Positions 24,248 through 33,852 of a stretch of DNA of 64,000 nt are shown here, piece after piece. Under the pieces are notes generated by a model. That model did not search any database, was not told the origin of the DNA, and worked only from the letters and a program-made list of their open reading frames with translations. A program made the translations under genes and the position numbers. Source of the DNA: Mercurialis annua (Eukaryota; Streptophyta; Magnoliopsida; Malpighiales; Euphorbiaceae). The stretch is from contig NC_065571.1 of the NCBI RefSeq assembly GCF_937616625.2, positions 53,615,651 to 53,679,650 on the forward strand. The letters are read 5' to 3'. How positions within the stretch are numbered: the stretch's first letter is position 1; each line of letters begins with the position of its first letter.

Positions 24248-26050
24248 ATGTCAGAAGTAACTGAGGGGGCGAAGGGTGCTCGTGATGAGCTAGAATATAC
24301 GCGGAGCTCCTTGTCAAGAGAGCAGATACTCGGTTATGCCGAGGATTTTAGCTTCCCCGGGTCGTATGTTATTTTGAGGCCGGCGAAATCGTATCGGGCG
24401 AATCATAGCACGGATTCGCCTTCTAAGATAGTAATTTTTCACGAGCAACTTTTAGCGGGTCTTAGGTTTCCCTTAGAGTCTTTAATCGTAGAGGTCTGTC
24501 ATAATTTAGGTGTTCCTTTGGGCCAACTGCATCCGAACGCGATTCGCCTTCTTTGTTCTTTTATGGAATCGTGCAGGGTTCGGATGCAGGAGCCTTCGCT
24601 TGCTCTTTTTAATTATTTTTATGTTTTCTCCCGCCGAAAGGGTGAGGAATTTATTTTTGCTGGTGGTCGACCGAATCGGTCTCTTTTTAGTCTTCCTTCT
24701 TCTTTGAAGGGCTGGACCCCTAAGTTTTTCTTGGTTCAACACTCTTCTTTCTCCTCTTTTTCGCGGAGTTTTACTTCTAGTAAGGTTTCGCTTACTAATG
24801 TACCTGATTTGGATGATGGGGAGAAGGACTTCGCCCTGTCTTTGCTGTCGGATTGTCGTTTTGACAAGCCCAAGCACAGCGTTCTTTTAGAGCAGTATTT
24901 AAGTCGCCGTGAAATACTTTTGGCGGATCTTCCTTTAGAAGGTATTTTTCTAATCTTTGTTGTTATGTTTTGTTTTGTAGGATGTCGACTTCTCTTGAAC
25001 ATTTGCTTGATAATTTTCATGTCGATATGACTGTAGATATGGGCGAGGTGACTAGCGGCGTTCCTAATCCCTCTACAACTGCTGTGCCGAATCCGACGCC
25101 TGATTCGGTGAATCCGGATCTTGATCCTGCTTCTGGAGATCAAGTTCCTGCTGCGACTTCCGAGTCGCCTCTGCTTCCTTCGAAGGAGTCAGGTCCTTCT
25201 CTGAAGGGGTTGCCTACCGCCGGCCAGAAGCGTCCTGCTGAGGACCAGGCTGAGGCTTCTACCAAGCGTCCCAAGAAGAAGAAATCTTCTGGGGTGTCTT
25301 TCGAGGAGGCACCTCGGTTTGCTGCTTGGGCGGACGCGCAAAATCCGCCTCGTCTCTCAAACGTCGCCATTCTTCATGCTTGCATGGAGAATATTATGAT
25401 AAAAGAGGACATTGAGTCCATTGATCGCGAACATGGCGATAATTTGGCTGAGTTCGCCTGTCTCGGCGGTTTTTCGGTATGCTTCTTTCTTTTTTATATT
25501 ATGATTTGTTTCTCTTTTTTCTTTTGTTTTTCTTATTTGTTGTTTTCTTTCGCAGGTGGTCCAGTCCATCGCTGTTTTGGAGCGCCGCCGAAGGGATGCG
25601 GTGGATCAATTGAAGAAACTCCAGAGAGATTCCGAATCCTGGCTCTCCGAGAAACAAAAGATGGAGGAGGAGGCTGGCGAGGCGACCGGTCTGATCCAAC
25701 AGCTGAGGTCCTCCGTATCTACCAAGACTCGGGAGATTTCCGCTTTAGAGGCTCGGGTTCGAACTTTGTCCGAGGAAGTCGAGTCTCTACAATCTTCTTC
25801 AGGTGCTCTCGCTAAGGAGAGGGATGATCTGAAGAAAGAAGAGGGGCGTCTCCGCCGGCGATTGGGTGACTCTGGGAGCTTTTATTCCCAAGTCATGACT
25901 CAATACCGGTTGGCGATCGGGGCAAAGCTGCGGGAGCAGAATCCTGGCGTCGATCTTTCTGGAGTCAATCAGTTGGATCCTGCTTCTTTAGCGAAGGAGG
26001 TGAAGGCGAAGCTTGACAAGCAGAAGCAAGACGCTTTGAATAAGGCTTAG
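24248..26050 (+). CDS. Antisense gene in the Ty3 element: putative gypsy-type transposon protein (PF04195-like)
   Basis: A plus-strand, intron-containing gene lies between the pol ORF and the terminal LTR, convergent with pol. Exon 1 (24248-24941) encodes the globular N-terminal domain with IVIFHEQLLAGLRFPLESL, LGVPLGQLHPNAIRLLCSFM and a GRPNRSLFSLPSSLKGWTPK segment, typical of the putative gypsy-type transposon domain family. Exon 2 (about 24981-25476) has a Pro/Ser/Thr linker and a KRPKKKK nuclear-signal-like stretch. Exon 3 (25556-26050) is a coiled coil with repeated Glu/Lys/Leu heptads and ends at a TAG. The exon 2/3 junction (25477-25555 removed) is in phase. The obvious exon 1/2 junction (24942-24980 removed) is off by one base, so either the splice is different, exon 2 starts its own ATG (24982), or this copy carries a frameshift. 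The function of these proteins is unknown. Confidence 0.7.
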
Positions 26051-26437
26051 TTTTTATTTTCTCCTTTTTGTATTTTTTGCTTTTTAGTATTTGTTGCTTT
26101 CGCCTCTTTTTTTGTATTGGATCGTGGGCGGATCCTTTGTAATTTTTCTTCTGTTAATATAATGATCTTTTGACCATTGCCTTTCTTTATTTGTAGAGTT
26201 AATCTAAACTCGTTTGTTATTTTGAGAAGTTAATCTAAACTTCTGCTGGTGTAATTTATTTGTAGGTCCGAATGGATCCTTTTATTTATTTGACTCGGAC
26301 GAGTCTAAATTATTTTTTAACTAAGATTCAAACGATTCTTGTTAAGTTGTATGTATTAGGTCTCGAGCGAGCCTATAAGATTTGTTTCGCCGAATCGCTT
26401 TTTATTTCAAAAATGGAAACAAGTACAAGCCCTGAAT

Positions 26438-29400
26438 TTATTGATAATACTTTCTCAGGTGTTCTATATTCCAATATCTGGGTACCATGGACCCAGTTAT
26501 TGTCTTTAGTCTATATGCGCCTTTGCCAGTAGCTTCTTCTATGATGAAGGGGCCTTCCCAATTAGCTTGCATTTTCTTTACTCCTGCGTTTCCTCTGCCA
26601 ACTTCCGCGTTTCGTAAGACCAGATCGCCTCTTTGAAATTCTCTAAAATTCATTCTTTTGTTATGGTATTTTGCGGCTTGCTTCTTGTATGTAGCGGCTC
26701 GGGCTACCGCTTCATTCCTTCTCTCTTCTAGTAGGTCTAGACATAGTCTTGTTCTAGCCTCATTGGTTTCTTCTTCTAGATAGTTTACTCTGATACTGGG
26801 TATGCCAATTTCTACTGGAATTACTGCTTCAGTGCCGTAGGCGAGCCTGAAAGGTGTTTCGCCAGTTCCTTTTCTAGGAGTTGTTCTGTATGCCCATAGA
26901 ACGCTGTATAATTCTTCTACCCAGTTCTCCTTGTACTGAGAAAGTCTCTTTTTTATGCCTTGTGCTATGGTTCGGTTGGTGACTTCTGTCATTCCGTTTG
27001 TTTGGGGGTGCGCCACCGAAGTAAATTTCAAATTGATCATTAGTCCTTTGCAAAATGCCTTGAACCGCTTGCAATTGAATTGTTTGCCGTTGTCTGCTAT
27101 TACAGTGTGGGGTATGCCGAATCGGCATATTACTTCGTTCTTGAAGAATTCCTCTACTTTGGCTGCGGTGATGGTTGCGACAGGTGCTACCTCTACCCAT
27201 TTTGTGAAGTGCTCTATTGCGACGATTAGGAATTTCGCTTGATGTTTTCCCGTTTCGAACGGTCCAACTATGTCAATCCCCCAAGTGGCGAACGGCCATG
27301 GGCTTTCCATTGATCCTTGAGGCACTGCCGGTACACGACTGATGTTGTCGTGTCTTTGGCATTTATCACATTTCTTGACTAATGCTTTTGCGTCTTCTTT
27401 GATGGTTGGCCAGTAGTATCCCTGGAGTATTGTTTTTCTTGCTATGGTGACTGCTCCTTCGTGCGCGCCGCATATTCCTTCGTGGATTTCCTTTAGGATG
27501 GATTCTCCTGTCTGAGGCGAGACACACCTAGACCATAGATGAGTTAATGAGGTTCGGTAAAGAACTCCATTGTGAAAAGAGTAGTTGGCAGATTTTCTGA
27601 TGGTGCGAATGGCTTCAACTTTGTCTATTGGTAACTCGCCGCAGTCTAGATATTTGATCAGTGGAGTCATCCAGGAGTCGGCTTCCTCGATTGCCATGAC
27701 CTCTGTTTTTCTGGTGCTTGGTGACTCGAGAATTTCCTTTAGCTGCATTTTAGTGAATAGATCTCCGAGTTCTGACGCTGATTTGGCGATGGCGTCGGCT
27801 TCGGTGTTTTCCTCTCTCGGGATTTGAATGATTTCCCATTGTCCTCCTTGTGCTTCTAGCTGTTGAAGCTGTGTTTTGACTTGACTCAGGTATTCGATCA
27901 TCCCTGTTTCTTTGGCTTGATATTCTCCCTTGACTTGATTTACCACCAGCTGGGAGTCGCTATAGATCTTTAGGATTTCCGTTCTTATTTCTAATGCGAG
28001 GCCGAGGCCTGCGATTAGGGCTTCATACTCAGCTACATTGTTGCTGGCGGCGAATTGGATGTTTACTCCATATTCAATCTTGATTTTGTCGGGTCCTTTG
28101 AGGATGGCTCCTGCTCCAGCTCCTTTTTCATTTGATGCTCCATCTACGTGGAGTTCCCATACCAAGGCTGGTTTGGGTTGGCCGGTCTCGGTTGGAGTTA
28201 TTTCTGCTACGAAGTCCGCCAAAGCTTGTGCTTTCAGAGTTGGGCGAGGTTCGTATCTTATGTCGTGTTCGCTGAGTTGGATGGACCAGTGGACTAATCT
28301 TCCGGAGGTTTCTGGTCGTTGGATCGCCTTTCGCAATGGTTGATTTGTCCTTACTACAACATTGTGACTTTGGAAGTAGTATCTCAGCTTTTTAGCTGTG
28401 GTCAGTACGGCAAGTGCCATTTTTTCGATCTCGGGGTATCGTGTCTCCGCGCCCTTCAGGACTCGACTAATGTAGTAGATTGGCTTCATCTCGTTATCTT
28501 CTTCCCTTACCAGCACTGTCCCGATGGTCTCGTTCGTGGTGCTGATGTATAGGTATAGTGTCTCCCCTTTCAGCGGTCTGCTTAGCAATGGTGGGGTGAC
28601 GAGGAATTTCTTTATTTCTTCAAAGGCGTTCTCGCAGTCTTCATTCCATTCAAATTTTTGTGTTCCTTTGAGGGCTTTGAAGAAAGGCAAGCATCTTTTT
28701 GCTGAGCAAGACATGAATCTACCGAGTGCTGTGATTCGCCCGTTGAGTTTTTGAACTTCATTTATGCTTCTTGGTGCCTTCATGTCCATAATTGCTTTGA
28801 TCTTCTCGGGGTTCGCCTCTATTCCTCTTTGAGATATCATGAATCCCAGGAATTTCCCGCCTTGTACGCCGAACGTGCATTTGTCGGGGTTCAGCTTCAT
28901 TCCAAACTTATTCAGTATGCTGAATGTTTCTTCAAGATCTTTTGCATGGGTTTCTTCCTTCTCGCTCTTGATGATTAGATCGTCTACATACACCTGGACT
29001 CGCTTTCCTATCTCGTCTTTGAACATGAAATTCATAAGTCTTTGGTACGTTGCTCCAGCATTTTTCAAGCCGAAAGGCATTGCCGTGTAGCAGTAAGTTC
29101 CTCCCTCCGTGATGAATGAAGTTTTTTCTTGGTCTTGCTCCTTCATCTGGATTTGGTGGTAGCCTTGAGCTGCGTCGGCTAGGCTATACATCGCGTGTCC
29201 AGCAGTAGAGTCCACTAGTTGGTCGATATCGGGGAGAGGGTAACTATCTTTAGGACACGCTTTGTTTAGATCGGTGTAATCCACACACATTCTATTTTTT
29301 CCGTTGGCTTTCTTTACGATAACTACGTTAGCTACCCATTCGGGGTAGTGGACTTCTCGTATGAATCCTGCTTTCTCCAGTTTTTCTACTTCTTCAGCGA

Positions 29401-30361
29401 TTATTTTCTGTTTTTCTTCCGAGAACTTCCTTTTCTTTTGCTTCACTGGGTTCGCCGCTTCTGCTACATTTAGATCATGAGTAATGACGTGGGGGTCTAT
29501 TCCGACTATTTCTGATGCGTTAGCAGCGAAGGTTTTGACGTTGTTTTTCAGCATGGCTGTGATTTCGCTTTCGATCTTTGGGTTCATGTTTGCGCCGAGA
29601 TTTACTCTTTTCTCCTTGTCGAGTTGGAGTTTCTTTGTTTCGCCTTCGGGTGCTGTTTCTTTTTCTTCGATGTCGTGATTAAGGATTTCTTCTATTGCCA
29701 TTGCTTCGCCTGATTCTCTTATTGCTTGTTCGTAGCACTTTTTCGTATTCAGACCGCTTCGGGCGTCCTCCTGGTTGTGCTCATTTCTGGGTGTCTCCGG
29801 TGATTCCTCGTTAGATTTTTCTCTGTCAGGACTTTCCTCGTCGCTGGTTTCCTTTTCTCGCTGGTTTCTTGCTTCGTTCCTTTCTTCGTTTCCTCTGGTC
29901 CGAGGTTCTTTGCTTTTGTTGTTTTCTGCCCTTGTCTCTCGTCGGCCTGGGTTTGCTTTTTCTGTTCTTTCTCTTCTTCTGGGAGCTGTAGGGCTGAAGT
30001 TTTCCCTTAGCATTTTCATAGTTTCTTCGTGCCTGTCGTTTGTTCTTTTGGCCTCATTGGCCAATCTGTCAAGATTTGCCTGTACAGATTCTAGTATCTT
30101 TTTCAGCATTTCGCTGTGTGGATCTTGTGCTGCTGCATTCGGTGCTTGTTCTTCAGTGCTTAGGTTGAAAGCAATTGGGATGCTTCCTCTTATTGGATTA
30201 GTTTGGTACTGGGGCGTTGAGAAAGAGAGCCCTCCGGTGTTGCTTTTTTCCCCGGAGTTGAGAAGCCCGTCTTCCGTCACGTTGATTATCTCCGGAGTGC
30301 TTTTTGGGTCCATTGGTTGCTTGTCTTTCAGGTTTACTCTTTCAGAAGTCATCTTCTTCAA
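26438..30361 (-). CDS. Ty3/gypsy polyprotein: gag remnant, RT, RNase H, aRNase H, integrase (capsid and protease missing)
   Basis: A single open frame of 1307 codons. Residues 1-200 are a charged gag N-terminal region, rich in Arg/Glu. Then, without a capsid domain, zinc knuckle or DTG/DSG protease, the frame enters the spacer that normally follows the protease (KKCYEQAIRESG, about 207-218) and the RT. RT motifs are RMCVDYTDLNKACPKD (about 357-372) and YVDD (about 458-461). The first RNase H is followed by a second with D, E, D, D in VDGAS, VAEYEAL, YSDSQL and EADAIAK. Integrase has an HHCC zinc site (HEGICGAHE...CDKCQ) and a DDE triad (GIDIVG, ADNGKQF, TEVTNR). No stop or frameshift is seen. 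The coding-competent enzymes together with loss of capsid and protease suggest dependence on related elements for particle formation. Confidence 0.9.
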   Translation of the reverse strand: MKKMTSERVNLKDKQPMDPKSTPEIINVTEDGLLNSGEKSNTGGLSFSTPQYQTNPIRGSIPIAFNLSTEEQAPNAAAQDPHSEMLKKILESVQANLDRLANEAKRTNDRHEETMKMLRENFSPTAPRRRERTEKANPGRRETRAENNKSKEPRTRGNEERNEARNQREKETSDEESPDREKSNEESPETPRNEHNQEDARSGLNTKKCYEQAIRESGEAMAIEEILNHDIEEKETAPEGETKKLQLDKEKRVNLGANMNPKIESEITAMLKNNVKTFAANASEIVGIDPHVITHDLNVAEAANPVKQKKRKFSEEKQKIIAEEVEKLEKAGFIREVHYPEWVANVVIVKKANGKNRMCVDYTDLNKACPKDSYPLPDIDQLVDSTAGHAMYSLADAAQGYHQIQMKEQDQEKTSFITEGGTYCYTAMPFGLKNAGATYQRLMNFMFKDEIGKRVQVYVDDLIIKSEKEETHAKDLEETFSILNKFGMKLNPDKCTFGVQGGKFLGFMISQRGIEANPEKIKAIMDMKAPRSINEVQKLNGRITALGRFMSCSAKRCLPFFKALKGTQKFEWNEDCENAFEEIKKFLVTPPLLSRPLKGETLYLYISTTNETIGTVLVREEDNEMKPIYYISRVLKGAETRYPEIEKMALAVLTTAKKLRYYFQSHNVVVRTNQPLRKAIQRPETSGRLVHWSIQLSEHDIRYEPRPTLKAQALADFVAEITPTETGQPKPALVWELHVDGASNEKGAGAGAILKGPDKIKIEYGVNIQFAASNNVAEYEALIAGLGLALEIRTEILKIYSDSQLVVNQVKGEYQAKETGMIEYLSQVKTQLQQLEAQGGQWEIIQIPREENTEADAIAKSASELGDLFTKMQLKEILESPSTRKTEVMAIEEADSWMTPLIKYLDCGELPIDKVEAIRTIRKSANYSFHNGVLYRTSLTHLWSRCVSPQTGESILKEIHEGICGAHEGAVTIARKTILQGYYWPTIKEDAKALVKKCDKCQRHDNISRVPAVPQGSMESPWPFATWGIDIVGPFETGKHQAKFLIVAIEHFTKWVEVAPVATITAAKVEEFFKNEVICRFGIPHTVIADNGKQFNCKRFKAFCKGLMINLKFTSVAHPQTNGMTEVTNRTIAQGIKKRLSQYKENWVEELYSVLWAYRTTPRKGTGETPFRLAYGTEAVIPVEIGIPSIRVNYLEEETNEARTRLCLDLLEERRNEAVARAATYKKQAAKYHNKRMNFREFQRGDLVLRNAEVGRGNAGVKKMQANWEGPFIIEEATGKGAYRLKTITGSMVPRYWNIEHLRKYYQ

Positions 30362-30417
30362 TGAGATTTGTTTTTGAGTTCAGAAAAGCTCCTTCTTTTG
30401 AAGTTTAGTTAAGCTCT

Positions 30418-30435
30418 TCCCACAGACGGCGCCAA
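30418..30435 (-). other. Primer-binding site of the Ty3 element
   Basis: Next to the LTR the minus strand reads TTGGCGCCGTCTGTGGGA, one base after the LTR end. It starts TGGCGCC as in many plant gypsy elements. The tRNA used cannot be settled without comparison. The polyprotein ATG lies only about 75 bp from the LTR. Confidence 0.8.
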
Positions 30436-30436
30436 T

Positions 30437-31029
30437 TGATGGAGTCTGCCTTCTGAACCGGCGAGCGAACCTGCAAAACAGGGTAGAAGCTAACCGGACG
30501 GTGGTTGTCCGATTAACTCTCCGATGCTAAAGTCAGTTTAGAGCTTTGAGCAGCGTTTTGAGTATATGAATGTAATTGTGATTCTAGGCATACCTCGTGC
30601 TCCTTTTATAGTAGTCGAATATACCTAGTAGAGTTGTATTAGGTAGGTGAATCCTACTTTGTAGGGATTCGGCCGTATCTTAAGGATTCTCCTGATTTGT
30701 CGAGATCTACCTTAATCTGATAAGAGTCCTATTTAGGAACGTCTTCCTAAATAGTCTTATCTTCCTAAAGTAGAGCTTATCCTTCCATATGTAGTGTTTG
30801 TGTCCAAATAGGACAAGGTTTCCATATTTAGTCGTTTATCCGAATCCCGGACCTGACGCGCTCTTGGCGGATCATGTGGGATTCGGTCTTTATTAGTGTA
30901 TTACCGAATCTTAGAGATTCGGTATCTCCTTCATATCTTTCCGTCTTCAGGGGGAGTCCGGTGTCGCCTGAGAGTGGATCTCCTGCAACTCGGCTCCATT
31001 ATACTTACAGTAGGATTCGGTATCCATCA
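30437..31029 (-). repeat. LTR (5' LTR in the element's orientation)
   Basis: 593 bp, identical by eye to 23030-23622. Followed by target duplication ATAAA at 31030-31034. Confidence 0.95.
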
Positions 31030-31241
31030 ATAAAGTATATTTATTATTTTTTTAAAAACTATACACAAATATAAATTAGTATTTTAAAATAAAAAAGTAT
31101 GCATATTGTTTATAAAATATATCAAAAATAATTATTTTAAAATTACAAAATATACTTATTATTTTTAATATTTAGATACAACAAATATACTGAAGTTTAT
31201 TAGGCAGTGTCTCAATCTCACAAAATCTCTGCATTTGGGTA

Positions 31242-31454
31242 ATGATTTATTTCAGAAAAGGAAGCATTTCAAACAAGTGGAAAGTTTTGAGGAATGTTTG
31301 GGTAGAAATGTTAGCTTATGCTGCTACCCATTGTAGAGAAACTTATCATGCTCAACAATTGGATCATGTTTGGCTCTTGATGGCCCATTTAAGGTTAATA
31401 GAGCAATTCAGAAAATCCCATGGTTATGCAAAAGCCAAGCTCATTGTTCAATAA
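31242..31454 (+). pseudogene. Captured exon piece of a DUF4220/DUF594 protein
   Basis: The plus-strand frame encodes WKVLRNVWVEMLAYAATHCR, then HAQQL and HVWLLMAHL, and ends in a stop after AKAKLIVQ. This is the characteristic C-terminus of plant DUF4220/DUF594 proteins, which are membrane proteins of unknown role. The usual glycine-rich word between HAQQL and HVWLLM (family memory) is missing, an in-frame loss of about six codons. No upstream exons of the gene are present. It lies inside the Mutator-like element, right of the Ty3 insertion. Confidence 0.75.
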
Positions 31455-31603
31455 ATTAACACGCTAACACAGATAATAAAAGTTGCTTGAACTTGTTCTT
31501 CCCTGCTAGACAATTCTACAAACAGCTTATAAGCATTCTAAAAATAACAACTCTAAGATAAGTTTAATGACCCAACTCATGACATAATTCTCAGATCTGC
31601 CCA

Positions 31604-31834
31604 GAAACAGTGTAGGTCTCTTGCCAATACATCTGACGTATTCCTTTGATAAACTCCTCACATCTTTTAAACGATCTCTCTCTACTACCCTATCGTTCTT
31701 CTCTCCTCTCGTCGGCCGTCTCCAGGCTGACGCGAACGGTCATGTTCATATACTCTGCAACTCCGCCAGTGTTGAGTTTGTCCATGCCGAAACTAGACAT
31801 ACACATTTTTTTCCAACTGATAATTTACCTGATA
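31604..31834 (+). pseudogene. Captured N-terminal piece of a BAHD acyltransferase gene
   Basis: The frame encodes PIHLTYSFDKLLTSFKRSLS, then TTLSFFSPLVGRLQADANGH and VHILCNSASVEFVHAETR. This matches the early part of plant HXXXD (BAHD) acyltransferases: the ...SLS.TL..F.PL.GRL block and the following ...A.F.HA segment. The catalytic HXXXD and DFGWG motifs, which come later, are absent. Sequence from 31672 on is also part of the right inverted arm, so the piece is duplicated in inverted form at 21250-21412. No start codon or splice context supports expression. Confidence 0.75.
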
Positions 31835-32058
31835 ATATTAAAGAAAAAAATGAGAAAATTGAAGAGAAGAAAGAAATAGGAAAAAAAGAAAGAGAAAAAA
31901 CAAGATGGAAGAAAAGATAAGAGAATCGCGTGTTGGATGATATTAAAAGATGTGAACACGTGTTGAAATCAAAAAGAAAAATGTCTGTTGCAAAAAAAAA
32001 GTTAATCAAGTAATTTTGAGATTATTTTCACTAATCAAGTGTTACGTCTAATTTCCTC
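31672..32058. repeat. Right arm of the long inverted repeat
   Basis: It is the inverted complement of 21015-21412, with only scattered differences. It ends at TAATTTCCTC (32058), followed by the candidate 9-bp duplication. Confidence 0.85.
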
Positions 32059-32067
32059 TATATTTAA

Positions 32068-33847
32068 TTAAGACTATCAAAGTAATTTAGTACTCAACTT
32101 TTTTTGGTTTCAAAGTAATAAGAGATTCAAATACGGTATTCTCACGTAATAAGATAGCAATGATATGATATTGGATTGATTACCGTAACACTTTTTAGAT
32201 TGGAATTTTTGTTGTTTAATTTTAATTCTTCTGATATTTTAACTTTATTAATTTTTTAGATTTAAATATTAGTCAACTCATTTAATAATTAAATCTATAT
32301 AAATAAAATTTAATTTGGATTATCAATTTATTTTTATATAAATAGATTAAAATTAATTAAATTTTTATACTACATTAGTTATATTTTGTGGCTTCTTTAG
32401 ATTTTTATATTTAGTGTTGAGATAATTGACTTTTAAGAGCCGACAATTAGTTGATCTCTTTTTTTTTGGAATTCATCAAATTTCATTAAATCGAATATGA
32501 AACAGTTACATTTGTAAGAAATTCGGGATAATTCGAAAAAGAAACCCGATGACCTGACATGGAACAGACAACATGCTGTCTGATTCGCAGATCTTACTTA
32601 CGAAAACAAAAATTAATTATTAACCGTTTCGCTAATTAAATGCAGTCTTCAATTTATCTTCGATCAAACTTCATCCATCACCCATCACCCTCAAACTCAC
32701 ATCATCCGGTTCAGCCACCACTTGATAACTTTTTCATAAAAAAAAAAAGACAGCAAACCTTCCACAGAGGAAGGACAACAAACCTTTCACAAAAAAAGGA
32801 CAAAAAAAAACATTCAGAAAAAAAAACAATGAAAAATAAATAAACCTAATATAGCTCATAAACGATTTCATTTTGTTGTTGATGATTTTCAATTTATCTC
32901 CGCTTCTTGATAATTGAATTGCGCTTCGTTGATAAATCTTAATCTATCAAGAAAAAGTGGAAAAGAATTGGCTATTTATTATATCTATGAAATTAAATTA
33001 ACATATGTAAAGGGATGGCTACCGTCAACAGCAAAATCAAACTATTGACAGCTGCCGGAGAAGAAATAACAAAAAAACTCTAGACGGCTACGGTTTGCTT
33101 TGAGAGAAAAGAGAGTTTTAGTGAAGTTATCAAGTTAAATTGTTTGGTTTTTATTAGTTGATCTCTTAATAATTCGTTAATGGGCACACAACAGTAATAA
33201 ATGCAAGGAGTAGACTCTCTATATTTAGTTTTGGTGAAAAATTATAACCTATGGTATTTACTATTAGTATTTTATAATGAATGTAAAATATGTTTAACCC
33301 AATTAATTTTTTTGATAGCTTTTAATAAGAAAAAGTAGTCATAGAATAACTTTATTGGTTGGAATCTAATCTAACTACTACTCTCTTGATTTCAGAAAAG
33401 AAACAGTTACTCTTTTTTCATCCAAAAAATTAGGACTTAAATGTTAATTTTATCCCCTCAACTTTTAAGAATTAACACATAAAATAATTTAATGGACAAA
33501 TAAATTACGAACTTAATAATTATGGGCAATTAACTTTATATGAGAAAATTAGTTTATAAATTGAACGAAAAAATTACCAATTTAAGAAATAATTAAGCAT
33601 TAACTTATAAATTAAGGGGATAAATTGTCAAAATGAAATTAATTGGGACAATTGGCACTTATGTCAAAAAATTAGTATTCTCTACATTTCAAATTAACAG
33701 ATAATTTATACTAAATATAAATATTTAAAATTTTATTTATCTAATAAAACGAATGAATTTATATTTATTTATATTTATATAATATTTTTTTATTGGATGA
33801 AAAATATAAAATAAAAACTATCAATTATTTAAAACAAAAAATAAAAT
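32068..33847. other. AT-rich intergenic DNA
   Basis: I see no supported gene or element ends. Several A-rich runs (about 32735-32850) produce spurious lysine-rich frames. Confidence 0.45.
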
Positions 33848-33852
33848 TACCA

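Larger units (their letters stand above)
23030..31029 (-). mobile_element. Complete, very young Ty3/gypsy retrotransposon (Tat-type), gag-deficient
   Basis: The element is bounded by two 593-bp LTRs beginning TGATGGAGTC and ending TATCCATCA, which are identical by eye, and by a perfect 5-bp duplication ATAAA (23025-23029, 31030-31034). In its own orientation (minus strand) the order is LTR, primer-binding site, gag remnant, RT, RNase H, second RNase H, integrase, a 3' region carrying a gene on the opposite strand, polypurine tract, LTR. A second RNase H-like domain and an antisense gene of the PF04195 type are known from the Tat group. Identical LTRs mean insertion in the very recent past. 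Confidence 0.95.
21015..32058. mobile_element. Putative Mutator-like element with gene-bearing terminal inverted repeats (split by a Ty3 element)
   Basis: Two near-identical inverted arms, 21015-21412 and 31672-32058, begin and end with GAGGAAATTA. The 9-bp flanks TATATTTTA (21006-21014) and TATATTTAA (32059-32067) agree in 8 of 9 bases. After removing the later Ty3 insertion (23030-31029), the element is about 3.0 kb. The arms contain a piece of a BAHD acyltransferase gene and the interior a DUF594-type exon, a pattern expected of Pack-MULEs. No MuDR transposase is present, so it would be non-autonomous. The alternative is a simple inverted duplication of a broken acyltransferase gene; the flanking near-repeat argues for transposition but is AT-rich and could be chance. 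Confidence 0.55.

Noticed and set aside
24506..24877. 123-codon minus-strand ORF
   Set aside because: It is the shadow of exon 1 of the antisense gene, with no domain and an arginine/lysine-rich composition typical of reverse frames.
29775..30377. 200-codon plus-strand ORF
   Set aside because: It lies opposite the gag remnant and is Ser/Leu-rich only because the sense strand is Glu/Arg/Lys-rich.
21015..32058. A complete acyltransferase gene
   Set aside because: Only the N-terminal portion is present in each arm; the HXXXD and DFGWG regions are absent and no exons follow.
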